Made by a program: the position numbers and the translations under genes
From: Actinosynnema pretiosum
Lineage (GTDB): Bacteria; Actinomycetota; Actinomycetes; Mycobacteriales; Pseudonocardiaceae
Assembly: GCF_024171695.1 (NCBI RefSeq)
Contig: NZ_JAMTCF010000015.1
Coordinates: 204,150-268,149 of the forward strand
Length of the DNA: 64,000 bases
Reading direction: 5' to 3'
Shown here: positions 18,799-27,845 of the stretch, piece by piece
How positions within the stretch are numbered: the stretch's first letter is position 1
Layout: each line of letters begins with the position of its first letter
Notes under the pieces: model-generated
Told to the model about the DNA's origin: nothing
The model's database searches: none
What the model saw: the letters and a program-made list of their open reading frames with translations, nothing else

Positions 18799-19515
18799 GT
18801 GCCCACCCCCAAGTCCTACCGCGCGGCGGGAGCGGCCCTGATCGCCGGTCCCGGCGTCTACCTCGCGGCCGAGTTCACCACCGCCGCGGCCTGGACCGAC
18901 CCGCCCTACAGCTACACGCACCACTTCATCAGCGCCCTGGGCGTGCGCGGCCCGGCGACCGCGTTCGGCCAGTTCATGCTCTCCCCGCTGGCCCCGGTGA
19001 TGAACGCGGGCCTGGTCCTGTTCGGCCTGGTCGTGCTGGCGGGCGTGCTCGCGCTGCCCCTGCCGCGCACCCGCCACCTGCCCGTCGTCGTCACGGCGGC
19101 GGTGCTGGCGGCGGGCAGCGCGGTGGTGGCGCTGTTCCCCGGCGACGGCGACGCGCTGGACAGCGGCGCGGCCGATCACCACGCGCTCGGGGCGTTCGCC
19201 GCGTTCACGGCGGGCAACGCGCTCGTGATCCTGCTGGGCGCGGCCCACCACCCGCTCGGCGTCCCCCGGCGGCGGGGGAGGGCCCTGGTGGCGCTGGGCG
19301 TCCTCGGCCTGGCCGGGATCGTGGGCTACGTCGCCCTGCTCGCGGCGGAGACCGGCGTGCTGGTCGGTCTCGTCGAGCGCACCGCGATCTACCCGTTCCT
19401 GCTCGGCCTGCTGCTCCTCGGCCGCGCGCTGCGCCGGAACTCCCGTCCCGGCGGGGAAACCGGTTTGGGCGCCGGTAATAGCCTGGTGCGGACGGGATCG
19501 ACCACGACCCGCTGA
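18799..19515 (+). CDS. DUF998-type integral membrane protein
   Basis: A 238-residue protein with about six membrane segments, for example VMNAGLVLFGLVVLAGVLAL and LVALGVLGLAGIVGYVALLA. Conserved polar loops such as YTHHFISALGVRG and the HHALGAFAAF stretch fit the DUF998/Frag1-like family. The GTG at 18799 is preceded by AGGAGG; an upstream start would lengthen the N terminus without hydrophobicity. Function unknown. It is divergent from the SARP gene. Confidence 0.8.
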   Translation: MPTPKSYRAAGAALIAGPGVYLAAEFTTAAAWTDPPYSYTHHFISALGVRGPATAFGQFMLSPLAPVMNAGLVLFGLVVLAGVLALPLPRTRHLPVVVTAAVLAAGSAVVALFPGDGDALDSGAADHHALGAFAAFTAGNALVILLGAAHHPLGVPRRRGRALVALGVLGLAGIVGYVALLAAETGVLVGLVERTAIYPFLLGLLLLGRALRRNSRPGGETGLGAGNSLVRTGSTTTR

Positions 19516-19531
19516 CCGGGAGGGCAGGCCG

Positions 19532-19900
19532 TTGATCATCGAGGTGGAGCTGCCCACGCGCACGCGGGCCACGGGGCCGGTCCACCTGTCCGACGTGCTC
19601 GCGGCGATCCCCGAGAACCGGTGGACGTGGGTGGTGCTGGACTTCGACGGCGTCGGCGTGGCGCCCGGCGGGATGCCCGAGTTCGGCGACCGGGTGCGGG
19701 CGGAGGGCGTCCCGTTTACCTGGGAGGAGCTGCTCCGGTTCGCGGACGGTCAGGAGCAGACGATCGACTGCCTGATCGTCGCCGAGCGCGCCGGGGAGCG
19801 GGTGGCCGAGGTGGAGGCGTTCGACGGCGGCGCCTGGCTCGTGCGGGTGCCCGACGAGTGGGAGCGCGCCGTCGAGCTGCTGGACGGGCTGCGCGACTGA
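19532..19900 (+). CDS. Small conserved-looking hypothetical protein
   Basis: A 122-residue soluble protein I do not recognise. It is rich in acidic residues and Trp (NRWTWVVLDFDGVG, VPDEWERAVELL) and ends in an amphipathic helix. It starts at a TTG with GGGAGGG upstream, 16 nt after the membrane-protein gene, so an operon is likely. Codon bias is normal, which supports a real gene. Confidence 0.65.
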   Translation: MIIEVELPTRTRATGPVHLSDVLAAIPENRWTWVVLDFDGVGVAPGGMPEFGDRVRAEGVPFTWEELLRFADGQEQTIDCLIVAERAGERVAEVEAFDGGAWLVRVPDEWERAVELLDGLRD

Positions 19901-19915
19901 CCCCCGGCCCGCCGC

Positions 19916-20686
19916 TCAGCCGGGCTGGTCGAGGCGTTCGAGCCACCGGTCGAGCAGCGCGCTCTCGGCCGGTTCCAGCTCGCCGGTCCCGTGCAGGGCC
20001 AGCCGGGACCGCAGCTGCCGCGCCGCCGCCCGCACGGGATCGGGCCCGGCGGGCGCGCCCGCGTCGGTGAGCACGGCGGCGAACACCGCGTCCCGCGCCC
20101 GGTGGGACAGCTCGGGGTCGTCGTACAGCGCGGGCTGCGCGATGCGGCTCAGCGCCACCCCCACGTTCGCGGGCAGGATCAGCCGGGCCGCGCGCTCGGG
20201 GCTGGTGCGCAGCGCGCCCGCCGCCGCGCAGCGCACCAGCGTGGCCTCCAGCAGCTCCAGGATCCGCTGGTGCGCGGTCGATCCCGCGTGCGGCCGGGGC
20301 GCGAACATCAGCTGGTACAGCGCCGGGTTCGCGGCGGCGAACGCCATGTGGTCGTCCCACCCGGCGCGCAGGTCGGCCACCGGGTCGCCGGTCGCCTCCA
20401 GCTCCCGCTTGCGCCGCGCGTACCGCTCGAACCCGGCGTCGGCGACCGCGTCGAGCAGCCCGCGCTTGTCCCCGAACAGCCGGTAGAGCACCGGCTGCGT
20501 CACGCCGACCTCCTCGCACACCGCGCGGGTGGCGACCTCGCCGTCCGGTGACGCGGCCAGCCGCCGCCCGGCGGCCTCCACCAGCGCGGCCCGCACCGCC
20601 GCGTCGTCGTCGGGACCTGCCGCGCCGCGCCTGCGGCGGGGTGCGCCGCTCTCCGGGGTGACCTCCACGAATCGATGGTACGTCAC
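19916..20686 (-). CDS. TetR family regulator
   Basis: Up to 256 residues from the GTG at 20686; a second GTG at 20668 is possible. The HTH is VATRAVCEEVGVTQPVLYRLFGDKRGLL (residues ~50-77), and the C-terminal part is of the TetR_C_13-like helical type. It is divergent from the SDR and tautomerase genes across 91 bp that contain an inverted repeat, so it is the likely repressor of that pair. Confidence 0.87.
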   Translation of the reverse strand: MTYHRFVEVTPESGAPRRRRGAAGPDDDAAVRAALVEAAGRRLAASPDGEVATRAVCEEVGVTQPVLYRLFGDKRGLLDAVADAGFERYARRKRELEATGDPVADLRAGWDDHMAFAAANPALYQLMFAPRPHAGSTAHQRILELLEATLVRCAAAGALRTSPERAARLILPANVGVALSRIAQPALYDDPELSHRARDAVFAAVLTDAGAPAGPDPVRAAARQLRSRLALHGTGELEPAESALLDRWLERLDQPG

Positions 20687-20739
20687 GCCGCTAGCGCTGA
20701 TTCGGGCACCGTGCTACGGTTCTCGTATCAACGAAACGA

Positions 20740-20757
20740 AGCAGCGCTATCGCTGCT
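20740..20757. promoter_or_regulatory. Inverted repeat, candidate TetR operator
   Basis: AGCAGCG and CGCTGCT form perfect 7-bp arms around CTAT, between the divergent TetR and SDR genes and just upstream of the SDR ribosome site GGAGGA. Confidence 0.5.
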
Positions 20758-20777
20758 ACCAACCGGAGGAGGGCGTC

Positions 20778-21707
20778 ATGACCGAGCACCGGAGCGCCGC
20801 GAACGGCCACCCGGCGGAGGTCGTCCTGATCACCGGCGCGTCGAGCGGCTTCGGCCGCCTCACCGCGCTGACCCTCGCCAGGGCCGGGCACGCCGTCGTG
20901 GCCGGGATGCGCGCGGTCGCGGGGCGCAACGCCCCCGTGGCCGAGGAGTTCGCCCGACTGGCCGGAACCGAGGGCCTGGAACTGTCCACGGTGGACCTGG
21001 ACGTCCGCTCGCAGGAGTCGGCCGACGAGGCCGTCGCCGAGACCGCGCGCCGCCACGGCCGCCTGGACGTGGTGGTGCACAACGCCGGGCACATGGTCGA
21101 GGGCCCGGCCGAGGCGTTCACCCCGGAGCAGCTGGCCGACCTGTACGACGTCAACACCATCGGCGCCCACCGGGTCAACCGCGCCGCGCTGCCCCTGCTG
21201 CGCGAGCGGGGCTCCGGCCTGCTGGTGTGGGTGGGCAGCTCCTCCACGCGCGGCGGCCACCCGCCGTTCCTGGCCCCGTACTTCGCCGCGAAGGCCGGGA
21301 TGGACGCGCTCGCCGAGAGCGGCGCGGCCGAGCTGATCCGCTTCGGCGTCGGCACCACCGTCGTCGTCCCCGGCGCGTTCACCTCGGGCACCAACCACTT
21401 CGCGAACGCGGGCCGCCCCGCCGACCAGGCCCGCGCCGCCGCCTACGACCACCACTACGGCGACCTGCGCGCCACCATCGCCGACCGCCTGGCCGCCCTC
21501 GTCCCGCCGGACGCGGACGCGCAGGACGTGGCCGACGAGATCACCCGCGTCGTCGGGCTGCCCGCCGCGCGGCGCCCGTTCCGCGTCCACGTCGACCCGA
21601 GCCGGGACGGCAGCGAGGTCGTCTCGGCGGTCGCGGACCGCCTCCGGGTCGAGTTCTACCGCCGGGTCGGCATCGCGGACCTGCTGCCCGCCGACGCCGC
21701 CCTCTAG
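20778..21707 (+). CDS. Short-chain dehydrogenase/reductase
   Basis: A 309-residue classical SDR. The Rossmann glycine motif is TGASSGFG (residues ~20-27), followed by HNAG, the catalytic Ser in VGSSSTRGG and the pair Y-x3-K in PYFAAKAGMD. The ATG at 20778 has GGAGGA 8 nt upstream; the longer open frame upstream would run back over the divergent TetR gene. The substrate is unknown. A tautomerase follows 27 nt later, which suggests a small carbonyl-compound detoxification operon under the divergent TetR. Confidence 0.9.
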   Translation: MTEHRSAANGHPAEVVLITGASSGFGRLTALTLARAGHAVVAGMRAVAGRNAPVAEEFARLAGTEGLELSTVDLDVRSQESADEAVAETARRHGRLDVVVHNAGHMVEGPAEAFTPEQLADLYDVNTIGAHRVNRAALPLLRERGSGLLVWVGSSSTRGGHPPFLAPYFAAKAGMDALAESGAAELIRFGVGTTVVVPGAFTSGTNHFANAGRPADQARAAAYDHHYGDLRATIADRLAALVPPDADAQDVADEITRVVGLPAARRPFRVHVDPSRDGSEVVSAVADRLRVEFYRRVGIADLLPADAAL

Positions 21708-21734
21708 CCGATCACCACGAGAAGGAGCACCGCC

Positions 21735-21941
21735 GTGCCGTTCGCCAACCTCAAGGTCCCCAGGGGCACCCTGACCCCGGAGTCCAAGAAGAAGCTGATC
21801 GACGCCGTGACCGACGCCTACGCCGACGTGTACGGCGAACGCGCCCGCGCGAGCACCCTGGTGCTGGTGGAGGAGGTCGCCGACGGCGGCTGGGGCCTCG
21901 GCGGGACGGTGCTGACGGCCGACCTGCTCGGCCGCAGCTGA
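21735..21941 (+). CDS. 4-oxalocrotonate tautomerase-family protein
   Basis: A 68-residue protein of normal family length. Residue 2 is Pro (MPFANLKVPRGTLTPES), which becomes the N-terminal catalytic base after Met removal. The helix SKKKLIDAVTDAYADVYG and the strand STLVLVEEV match the beta-alpha-beta tautomerase unit. GTG start with GAAGGAG upstream. It probably works with the SDR just before it. Confidence 0.87.
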   Translation: MPFANLKVPRGTLTPESKKKLIDAVTDAYADVYGERARASTLVLVEEVADGGWGLGGTVLTADLLGRS

Positions 21942-21954
21942 CCCGACCCCGGCG

Positions 21955-22500
21955 TCACCCCCTGGGCTCGTACCGCATCGCGACCGCGCCGGACGCGAAC
22001 CCGGTCGTCCCGGTCAGCCGCAGGTCGACGTGCTCCGAGAGCCCGGCGAACAGCGAGGGCCCGCGCCCGGCGATCCGGGGGTGCACGACGAACTCGTACT
22101 CGTCGATCAGCCCCAGCCCGGCCAGCGCCAGCGGCAGCGCCACCCCGCCGACGAGCAGCCCGTTCCCCGGCTCGTCCTTGAGCTCCCGGACGGCGTCGGC
22201 GAGGTCCCCGCGCACCAGCTCCGCGTTCCAGTCGACCCGCTCCAGCGTGCTCGACACGACGTGCTTGCGGGCGTCGTGGATCGTCCGCGCGAACGGGTCC
22301 TCGCCCGTCGCCCCCGCGCTCCCGGCGGGCAACCGCCAGGCCTGCTCCATCATCAGGTACGTCACCCGCCCGAGCAGCAGCGCGTCGGCCCGCGCGATGT
22401 TCGCGGCGTGGTGCCGGTGCAGCTCCAGGTCCGCCGGGATCACCCGGTGGTCGCAGCACCCGTCGACGGTGACGTTGATGGAGTACCTGAGCGGTCGCAT
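21955..22500 (-). CDS. Dihydrofolate reductase-like (RibD C-terminal) protein
   Basis: A 181-residue protein of the RibD C-terminal/DHFR-like family. It begins with MRPLRYSINVTVDGC and has ADALLLGRVTYLMM and the NADPH-binding LLVGGVALPLALAGLGLIDEY. Actinomycetes have many such paralogues whose substrates are not known. It is convergent with the tautomerase gene and divergent from a TetR gene. Confidence 0.87.
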   Translation of the reverse strand: MRPLRYSINVTVDGCCDHRVIPADLELHRHHAANIARADALLLGRVTYLMMEQAWRLPAGSAGATGEDPFARTIHDARKHVVSSTLERVDWNAELVRGDLADAVRELKDEPGNGLLVGGVALPLALAGLGLIDEYEFVVHPRIAGRGPSLFAGLSEHVDLRLTGTTGFASGAVAMRYEPRG

Positions 22501-22558
22501 CGGGCGAGGCTACCCGCGACGGGGGCGTGGTCGACCGGGGGTTCGGTAGCCTGACCGG

Positions 22559-23122
22559 GTGCCCCGCCCACCCTCGATCACCGACGCGGGCCTGCTGGAC
22601 CTGCTCGTGCGCGTGTTCCGCGAGAAGGGGTTCGCGGGCACCTCGATCGGCGACCTGACGGCCGCGACGGGCCTGAAGCGGGCGAGCCTGTACCACCGCT
22701 ACCCGGAGGGCAAGGACGGGATGGCCCTGGCCGTCCTGGCGGAGGTGGAACGCCGCTTCGCGGTGGTCCTGGCCCCGATGCGCGAGGACGCGGACGTCCG
22801 GGCGGGGATCGCGGAGACCGCGCGCAGGCTGGGCGGGTTCTACGGCGCGGGCGCCCTGTCCTGCGCCCTGGACACGATGACCCTGACCGGCGCCCCGGAA
22901 CCGGTCCGGGAGCGCTCGCGCGCGCTGGCGGAGTCGTGGATCGCCGCGATGGCCGAGGCCGCCCGCCGCGCGGGCCGCGCCCCGCAGGAGGCCGAGGCGG
23001 CGGCGAAGCAGGCGTTCCTGCGGGTGGAGGGCGCGCTGGTGCTGGCGCGGGTCACCGGGGACAACGGCACGTTCGGCGAGACCTTGGCGCTGCTGCCGGA
23101 CCTCCTGGCGCCGGGGGAGTGA
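22559..23122 (+). CDS. TetR family regulator
   Basis: A 187-residue TetR protein of the TetR_C_10-like type. The HTH is TSIGDLTAATGLKRASLYHRYPEGKDGM. The GTG start comes 6 nt after TAGCCT, so the message may be leaderless. The palindrome at 23235-23254 lies between this gene and the next and is a good candidate for its binding site. Confidence 0.88.
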   Translation: MPRPPSITDAGLLDLLVRVFREKGFAGTSIGDLTAATGLKRASLYHRYPEGKDGMALAVLAEVERRFAVVLAPMREDADVRAGIAETARRLGGFYGAGALSCALDTMTLTGAPEPVRERSRALAESWIAAMAEAARRAGRAPQEAEAAAKQAFLRVEGALVLARVTGDNGTFGETLALLPDLLAPGE

Positions 23123-23234
23123 CGCGGGGCGCTTCCGCCCCTTCGTTTCCGCCTTCTCCGTCTCGCCCCTTCCGCTCGGCCCCTGCTGCTCGACCGTCCG
23201 CAGGCACGTCCCGGTGGTTCTCCGCCACTTGATA

Positions 23235-23254
23235 TTTACCGAACGATCGGTAAA
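23235..23254. promoter_or_regulatory. 20-bp perfect TetR-type palindrome
   Basis: TTTACCGA (23235-23242) and TCGGTAAA (23247-23254) are perfect reverse complements around ACGA. The site stands 44 bp before the flavin-protein gene, in a locally AT-richer stretch, and has the form of known TetR operators (TACCGA...TCGGTA). Confidence 0.75.
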
Positions 23255-23298
23255 AATAACTCGCGCAGACCTCTCCCGACCTGAGCGAAGGGAGCGCC

Positions 23299-24210
23299 AT
23301 GACCACCCGCGTCGACCGGCTCGCCTACCACCCCGGTGAACTGGCCGCACAGAGAGCCGCCGGACTGACCGAGCTCGCGGCCAGGATCCGCCCGATCATC
23401 TCCGACGCCCTCCCGCCCGCCGCCCAGGACTTCCTGGCCCGGCAGACCATGCTGGTCCTCGGCGCCCGCGACCGCGAAGGCCGCCCGTGGGCCACGACCC
23501 TGCTGGGGCACCGCGGTTTCCTCTCCGCCCCCACCCCGCGCACCCTGCGCGCCACCGCCGCCCCGCTCCCCACCGACCCCCTCGCCGAAGCCCTCCGCCA
23601 CGAGACCGACGTCGGCGCCCTCGCCATCGACCTGGCCGCCCGCAGGAGGTTCCGGGTCAACGGCCGCTGGCGCCCGACCGACACCGGCGGCGAGATCGAC
23701 GTCCACCAGGCGTTCGGCAACTGCCCCAAGCACATCCAGTCCCGAGTCCCCACCGGGAGCGCGCCCCCGAGCCGCGAACCGGTGGTCCGCCGCACGTCAT
23801 CCCTCGGTCTGCGCGCCTCCCTCCTGGTGGCCAGCGCCGACACCTTCTTCATCGCCACCTCGGCCCCCACCGGCGCCGACGTCTCGCACCGGGGCGGCGA
23901 CCCCGGCTTCGTCACGCCCATCTCGCCCACCGAGCTGGTCTGGCCCGACTACGGCGGCAACGCCATGCTCATGACCAACGGGAACCTGACCACCAACCCC
24001 GAAGCGGGCCTGCTCTTCCCCGACTGGAACTCCGGCGCGACCCTCCAGCTCACCGGCGCCGCCGAGGTCCGACCCGCCGCGACCCCCGCGCTCCCGCCGA
24101 GCACCGGCCGCGAAACGGTCTTCCGGATCACCGAGGCCGTCTGGACCGAGCACGCCTTCCCCGCGCACTGGTCCGAGCCGTCCTGCTCCCGCTTCAACCG
24201 AGCCCCCTGA
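23299..24210 (+). CDS. Pyridoxamine 5'-phosphate oxidase-fold flavin protein
   Basis: A 303-residue protein. The split-barrel fold appears as QTMLVLGARDREGRPWATTLLG near the N terminus and again as TFFIATSAPTGADVSHRGGDPGFV with PDYGGNAMLMTNGNL in the second half, which is typical of FMN- or F420-binding general-stress-like proteins. Start ATG at 23299, 8 nt after AGGGAG. It is probably repressed by the preceding TetR through the palindrome 44 bp upstream. Substrate unknown. Confidence 0.83.
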   Translation: MTTRVDRLAYHPGELAAQRAAGLTELAARIRPIISDALPPAAQDFLARQTMLVLGARDREGRPWATTLLGHRGFLSAPTPRTLRATAAPLPTDPLAEALRHETDVGALAIDLAARRRFRVNGRWRPTDTGGEIDVHQAFGNCPKHIQSRVPTGSAPPSREPVVRRTSSLGLRASLLVASADTFFIATSAPTGADVSHRGGDPGFVTPISPTELVWPDYGGNAMLMTNGNLTTNPEAGLLFPDWNSGATLQLTGAAEVRPAATPALPPSTGRETVFRITEAVWTEHAFPAHWSEPSCSRFNRAP

Positions 24211-24244
24211 TCCCCGCCCCCTGAGCGTCACCCCCTGAGCGCCA
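24203..24244. repeat. Three 14-bp units containing the stop codon
   Basis: Units 24203-24216, 24217-24230 and 24231-24244 each begin CCCCCTGA. The second and third differ at one base, and the first holds the true stop of the flavin-protein gene. Confidence 0.7.
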
Positions 24245-24255
24245 CCCCTCCGGCC

Positions 24256-24921
24256 TCACCCCTCCGCGTCCCGCACCAGCAACGCGATCCGCACCCGGTT
24301 GTCCACCCCGAGCTTGCCGAACAAGTTCCCGGTGTGCGCCTTGACCGTCGCCACGCTGATCCCCAACCGCGCCGCGATCCCGGAGTTCCCCAGCCCCTCC
24401 GCGATCCCCCGCGCCACCTCCAGCTCCCGCTCGGTCAACCCCGCCAACCGCTCCCGCGCCCCCTCCCGCACCGCCCGCCGCGCCTCGCCGGAGTGCGGCC
24501 CGGTCGCCGCCGCGATCAGCCGCGCCACCGCCTGCGGCGAGAGCGCGGGCTCCCCGCCCGCCACGGTCCGCACCGCGTCGGCGATCCGCGCGGGCGGGGT
24601 GTCCTTGAGCACGAACCCCAGCGCGCCCGCCCGCAGCGCCCCCAGCACCAGCTCGTCCGAGTCGAACGTGGTCAGCACCAGCACGGCGGGCGGCTCCGGC
24701 CGGGACAGGATCTCCGCCGTCGCGCTCAGCCCGTCCCGGCCGGGCATCCGCGCGTCCATCAGCACCACGTCCGGCCGCTCCAGGGCCACCGCCGCCACCG
24801 CCGCGTCCCCGTCCGCCGCCTCCGCCACCACCACGAGGTCCGGCTCGCCGTCCACCACCAGCCGCAGCGCCATCCGCACCAGCCGGTCGTCGTCCACGAC
24901 CAGCACCCGCACCCGGTCCAC
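24256..24921 (-). CDS. NarL/LuxR-type response regulator
   Basis: About 221 residues from the GTG at 24921, which has GGGAGGG 9 nt upstream; VRVLVVDDDRLVRMAL is the normal beginning of a receiver domain. The phosphorylated Asp is D56 in VLMDARMPG and the conserved Lys is in FVLKDT. The C-terminal LuxR HTH is ARGIAEGLGNSGIAARLGIS. It starts 4 nt after the sensor kinase gene, so the two form a two-component pair. Confidence 0.93.
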   Translation of the reverse strand: MDRVRVLVVDDDRLVRMALRLVVDGEPDLVVVAEAADGDAAVAAVALERPDVVLMDARMPGRDGLSATAEILSRPEPPAVLVLTTFDSDELVLGALRAGALGFVLKDTPPARIADAVRTVAGGEPALSPQAVARLIAAATGPHSGEARRAVREGARERLAGLTERELEVARGIAEGLGNSGIAARLGISVATVKAHTGNLFGKLGVDNRVRIALLVRDAEG

Positions 24922-24925
24922 CGGC

Positions 24926-26092
24926 TCACGCCCTCCCCGCGTCGCGCCACGGCAACCACGCGACCAGCAGGTACCCGCCGCCGGGCGTCGGCCCGCGCTC
25001 GAACTCCCCGCCCACCAGGGCGATCCGCTCGGCCAACCCCGGCAACCCGTACCCGGACGACGGCGCCCGCACAGCCGCCCCCGCCCCGCGCGAGTTCGCG
25101 ACCCGCACCCGCAACCCCACCCCGGCCCCACCGCTCACGCCGACCTCCACCCGCGAACCGGGCGCGTGCTTGGCCGCGTTGGTCAGCCCCTCCTGCACGA
25201 TCCGGTAGCACGTCCGCCCGGCGCTCTCCGGCGCCCGGCCCGACACCGCGCTGTCGAACCCGACGTCCAGCCCGGACGAGCGCGCGCCCTCCACCAGCTC
25301 CGGAACCCGGTCCAGCGACGGCGGCTGCGGCAGGTCGAGGTCGGGGGAGGCCCTGAGCACGCCCAGCACGTCCCGCAGCTCCTCCAGGGCCTGCCGCGAC
25401 CCCTCGGCGATGCCCCGCACCAGCTCGGCCGCGTCCTCCCCGCTCAGGTCCCTGCGGTGGTCCAGCACCCCGGCCTGCATGGCCACCAGCGAGATCCGGT
25501 GCGCCAGCACGTCGTGCATCTCGCGGGCGATCCGGTTCCGCTCGGTGGCCCGCGCCTGCGCGGCCCGCGCGCTCTGCTCCCGCTCCGCGCTCGCCACCCG
25601 CTCCCGCAACGACCGCAGCTCCGCCCGCCGCGCCCCGACGGCCACGCCGACCGCCAGCGCGGTGTCCGCGATCAGCACCGGCAGCACGAGCAGCAGCCAC
25701 CACGGGGCGTTGCCGGTGTCCAGCGGGTAGACCTGGGCGTTGACCTGCGACGCGACCACGTAGACCACCGCCGCGGGCACCATCTCCACCGGTCGCCGCC
25801 TGGTCGCCAGCGAGCACAGCGCCAGCAGCGCCGCCCCGCCCGCGAGCATGGACGCGCCCGCGCCGACCGAGGTCAGCACGGCGACCGCGAGCGGGAACCC
25901 GCGCCGCCACAGCAGCAGCACCAGGCACCCCAGCCCCACCAGCGGATCGCCGATCGCGAACCACGCGCGCGCCGCGCCCTCGGGCAGCAGCTCACCGGTG
26001 ATCAGCCAGAACGGGACCGCGCAAGCCCCGGCCACCGCCAACCGCCACGCGTGCTGCCACCACTCCAGCCGAGGCGCGCCACCCGTGTCCAC
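24926..26092 (-). CDS. DesK-type membrane sensor histidine kinase
   Basis: A 388-residue protein. Four to five membrane segments fill residues ~15-150. A short coiled coil follows, then HisKA_3 with the phosphorylated His in NRIAREMHDVLAHRISLV, and an HATPase with the N box EGLTNAAKHAPGS and G box SSGYGLPGLAERIALVGG. The GTG start has a weak ribosome site. The stimulus is unknown. The neighbouring divergent secreted peptidase at 26249 may be a target, but that is only position-based. Confidence 0.92.
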   Translation of the reverse strand: MDTGGAPRLEWWQHAWRLAVAGACAVPFWLITGELLPEGAARAWFAIGDPLVGLGCLVLLLWRRGFPLAVAVLTSVGAGASMLAGGAALLALCSLATRRRPVEMVPAAVVYVVASQVNAQVYPLDTGNAPWWLLLVLPVLIADTALAVGVAVGARRAELRSLRERVASAEREQSARAAQARATERNRIAREMHDVLAHRISLVAMQAGVLDHRRDLSGEDAAELVRGIAEGSRQALEELRDVLGVLRASPDLDLPQPPSLDRVPELVEGARSSGLDVGFDSAVSGRAPESAGRTCYRIVQEGLTNAAKHAPGSRVEVGVSGGAGVGLRVRVANSRGAGAAVRAPSSGYGLPGLAERIALVGGEFERGPTPGGGYLLVAWLPWRDAGRA

Positions 26093-26248
26093 CCGGTGAT
26101 CATGGCCCGTCCGCGCCGGTCCGCGCAGCCGACCGAAGGCGCGACCGGGTTCGACCTAAGTCGCGGTCGTGCCCCGGACCGGGGTCGGGGGTCGGCCGAG
26201 CCGTCCGGCCGATGCGCCGCACCCGCCCGCCGGGAAACGCTTTCCACC

Positions 26249-27760
26249 ATGCGCAGAAACCTCTCCCTGGCCGTCGTGCTCACCGCGCTGGCGGTGACGA
26301 TCGTCCCCACCGCGTCCGCCGCGCCCGGCGCCGCCACACCCGGCTCCGCCGTGCGCTGGGGCCCGTGCGAGCAACCAGTCCCGGCGACCCTGCGGTGCGC
26401 GACCGTCGAGGTTCCGCTCGACTACCGAGACCCCGGCGGCCGGAAGATCCAGATCGCGATCTCCAAGCTGGCCAGCCGGAACCCCGAGCGCCGCAGGGGC
26501 GTGCTGCTGACCAACCCCGGCGGTCCCGGCGGCGCGGGCGTCGACCTCCCCGCCTACTTCCCCGCGCTGGGGATGCCCCAGGAGGTCCTGGACTCCTACG
26601 ACATCATCGGCTTCGACCCGCGCGGCGTCGGCCGCAGCAGCCCGGTGACCTGCGACCTCACCCCGGAGCAGCAGGCGCGCGGCAACTTCCCGCCGTACGC
26701 GCGCACCGACGCCGACGTCGCGCGCGAGGTCGGCTACGCGCGCACCATCGCCCGGCAGTGCGCCACCTCCGGCACGGCCGACCTGCTGCCGCACATCACC
26801 ACCGCCAACACCGCGCGTGACGTGGACCGCGTCCGGGAAGCGCTGGGGGAGCGCAGGATCTCCTACCTGGGCTACTCGTACGGAACCTACCTGGGCGCGG
26901 TGTACGCGACGCTGTTCCCGGACCGGGGCGACCGGATCGTGCTCGACAGCAGCCTCGGACCGGACGGCTACGACGTGAAGGCCATGCGGCGCTTCGCACT
27001 CGGCCTCCAGGACCGGTTCCCGGACTTCGCCGCGCACGTGGTCGCCCACCCCGAGTACGGACTGGGCGCGACGCCCGAGCAGGTCACCGCCAAGTTCTTC
27101 GAGCTGGCCGAGCGGCTGGACGTCACGCCCGTGCGGGGCGTCGACGGGACGATGTTCCGGGCGGTGACGTTCGGCTCGCTCTACAGCGACGCGGACATGC
27201 CGGAGTTGGCCGGGATCTGGCAGGCGCTGGAAGCCGACCGGCCGCTGCCCGAGGACCCGCCGATCGCGGGCGTGGAGAACCTGCTGGCGGCCCGGTTCCA
27301 CGTGGTCTGCGGTGACACCCGCTGGCCGTCGTCGGTCCGGGAGTACCAGCGCAACGCGGCGGTGGACCGGATCCGCCACCCGATGCTCGGCGGGTCCACG
27401 GCGAGCGTCAACCCGTGCGCGTTCTGGCCGCGCGAGCGGGTCGAGGGGCCGGTGCGGATCGGTGACCGGGGCCCGGCGAACGTGCTGATCGCCCAGAACG
27501 AGCGCGACCCCGGCACGCCGCTGGCCGGTGCGCGGGAGATGCGCGCGGCGCTGGGCGGGCGGGCCGTCCTGGTCACCGCCGACCAGGGCGGGCACGGCGC
27601 GTACCTGTTCGGCGCCAACGGGTGCGCGAACGACGCGGTGTCCACGTTCCTCGCCACCGGCGAGCGCCCGGCGCGCGACCTGGCCTGCGCGGCGGAACCG
27701 GTCGAGCGCGGAACCGACCGGGCCGCGGCGCTGAAGCCGACCGGGCCGTCCCTGCGCTGA
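26249..27760 (+). CDS. Secreted TAP-like alpha/beta-hydrolase peptidase (S33 type)
   Basis: A 503-residue protein with a Sec signal peptide (MRRNLSLAVVLTALAVTIVP). The oxyanion-loop sequence is NPGGPGGAG, the nucleophile elbow GYSYGTYLG, and a TAP-like C-terminal domain carries ERDPGTPL and the catalytic His in GGHGAYLFG. Relatives are tripeptidyl aminopeptidases of Streptomyces that trim N-terminal tripeptides outside the cell. The ATG at 26249 is chosen for the signal peptide. Just before it lies the near-palindrome GGAAACGCTTTCC (26232-26244). Confidence 0.9.
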   Translation: MRRNLSLAVVLTALAVTIVPTASAAPGAATPGSAVRWGPCEQPVPATLRCATVEVPLDYRDPGGRKIQIAISKLASRNPERRRGVLLTNPGGPGGAGVDLPAYFPALGMPQEVLDSYDIIGFDPRGVGRSSPVTCDLTPEQQARGNFPPYARTDADVAREVGYARTIARQCATSGTADLLPHITTANTARDVDRVREALGERRISYLGYSYGTYLGAVYATLFPDRGDRIVLDSSLGPDGYDVKAMRRFALGLQDRFPDFAAHVVAHPEYGLGATPEQVTAKFFELAERLDVTPVRGVDGTMFRAVTFGSLYSDADMPELAGIWQALEADRPLPEDPPIAGVENLLAARFHVVCGDTRWPSSVREYQRNAAVDRIRHPMLGGSTASVNPCAFWPRERVEGPVRIGDRGPANVLIAQNERDPGTPLAGAREMRAALGGRAVLVTADQGGHGAYLFGANGCANDAVSTFLATGERPARDLACAAEPVERGTDRAAALKPTGPSLR

Positions 27761-27793
27761 CCTCGCGCCGACCCCGCACCGACCCCGCGACGC

Positions 27794-27828
27794 GAAAGCG
27801 GGCCGCACCTCGCGTGCGGCCCGCTTTC
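27794..27828. terminator. Perfect 15-bp bidirectional hairpin
   Basis: Arms 27794-27808 and 27814-27828 are exact reverse complements with a 5-nt loop. One arm begins GAAAGC and the other ends GCTTTC, giving a short A/T-containing flank. It lies between the convergent peptidase and serine-hydrolase genes. Confidence 0.88.
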
Positions 27829-27845
27829 CCTGCGGCTGAACGGGG

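Noticed and set aside
26232..26244. GGAAACGCTTTCC near-palindrome before the TAP-like peptidase as a LacI site
   Set aside because: It is within 5 nt of the ATG and no LacI gene is near; kept only as a note.
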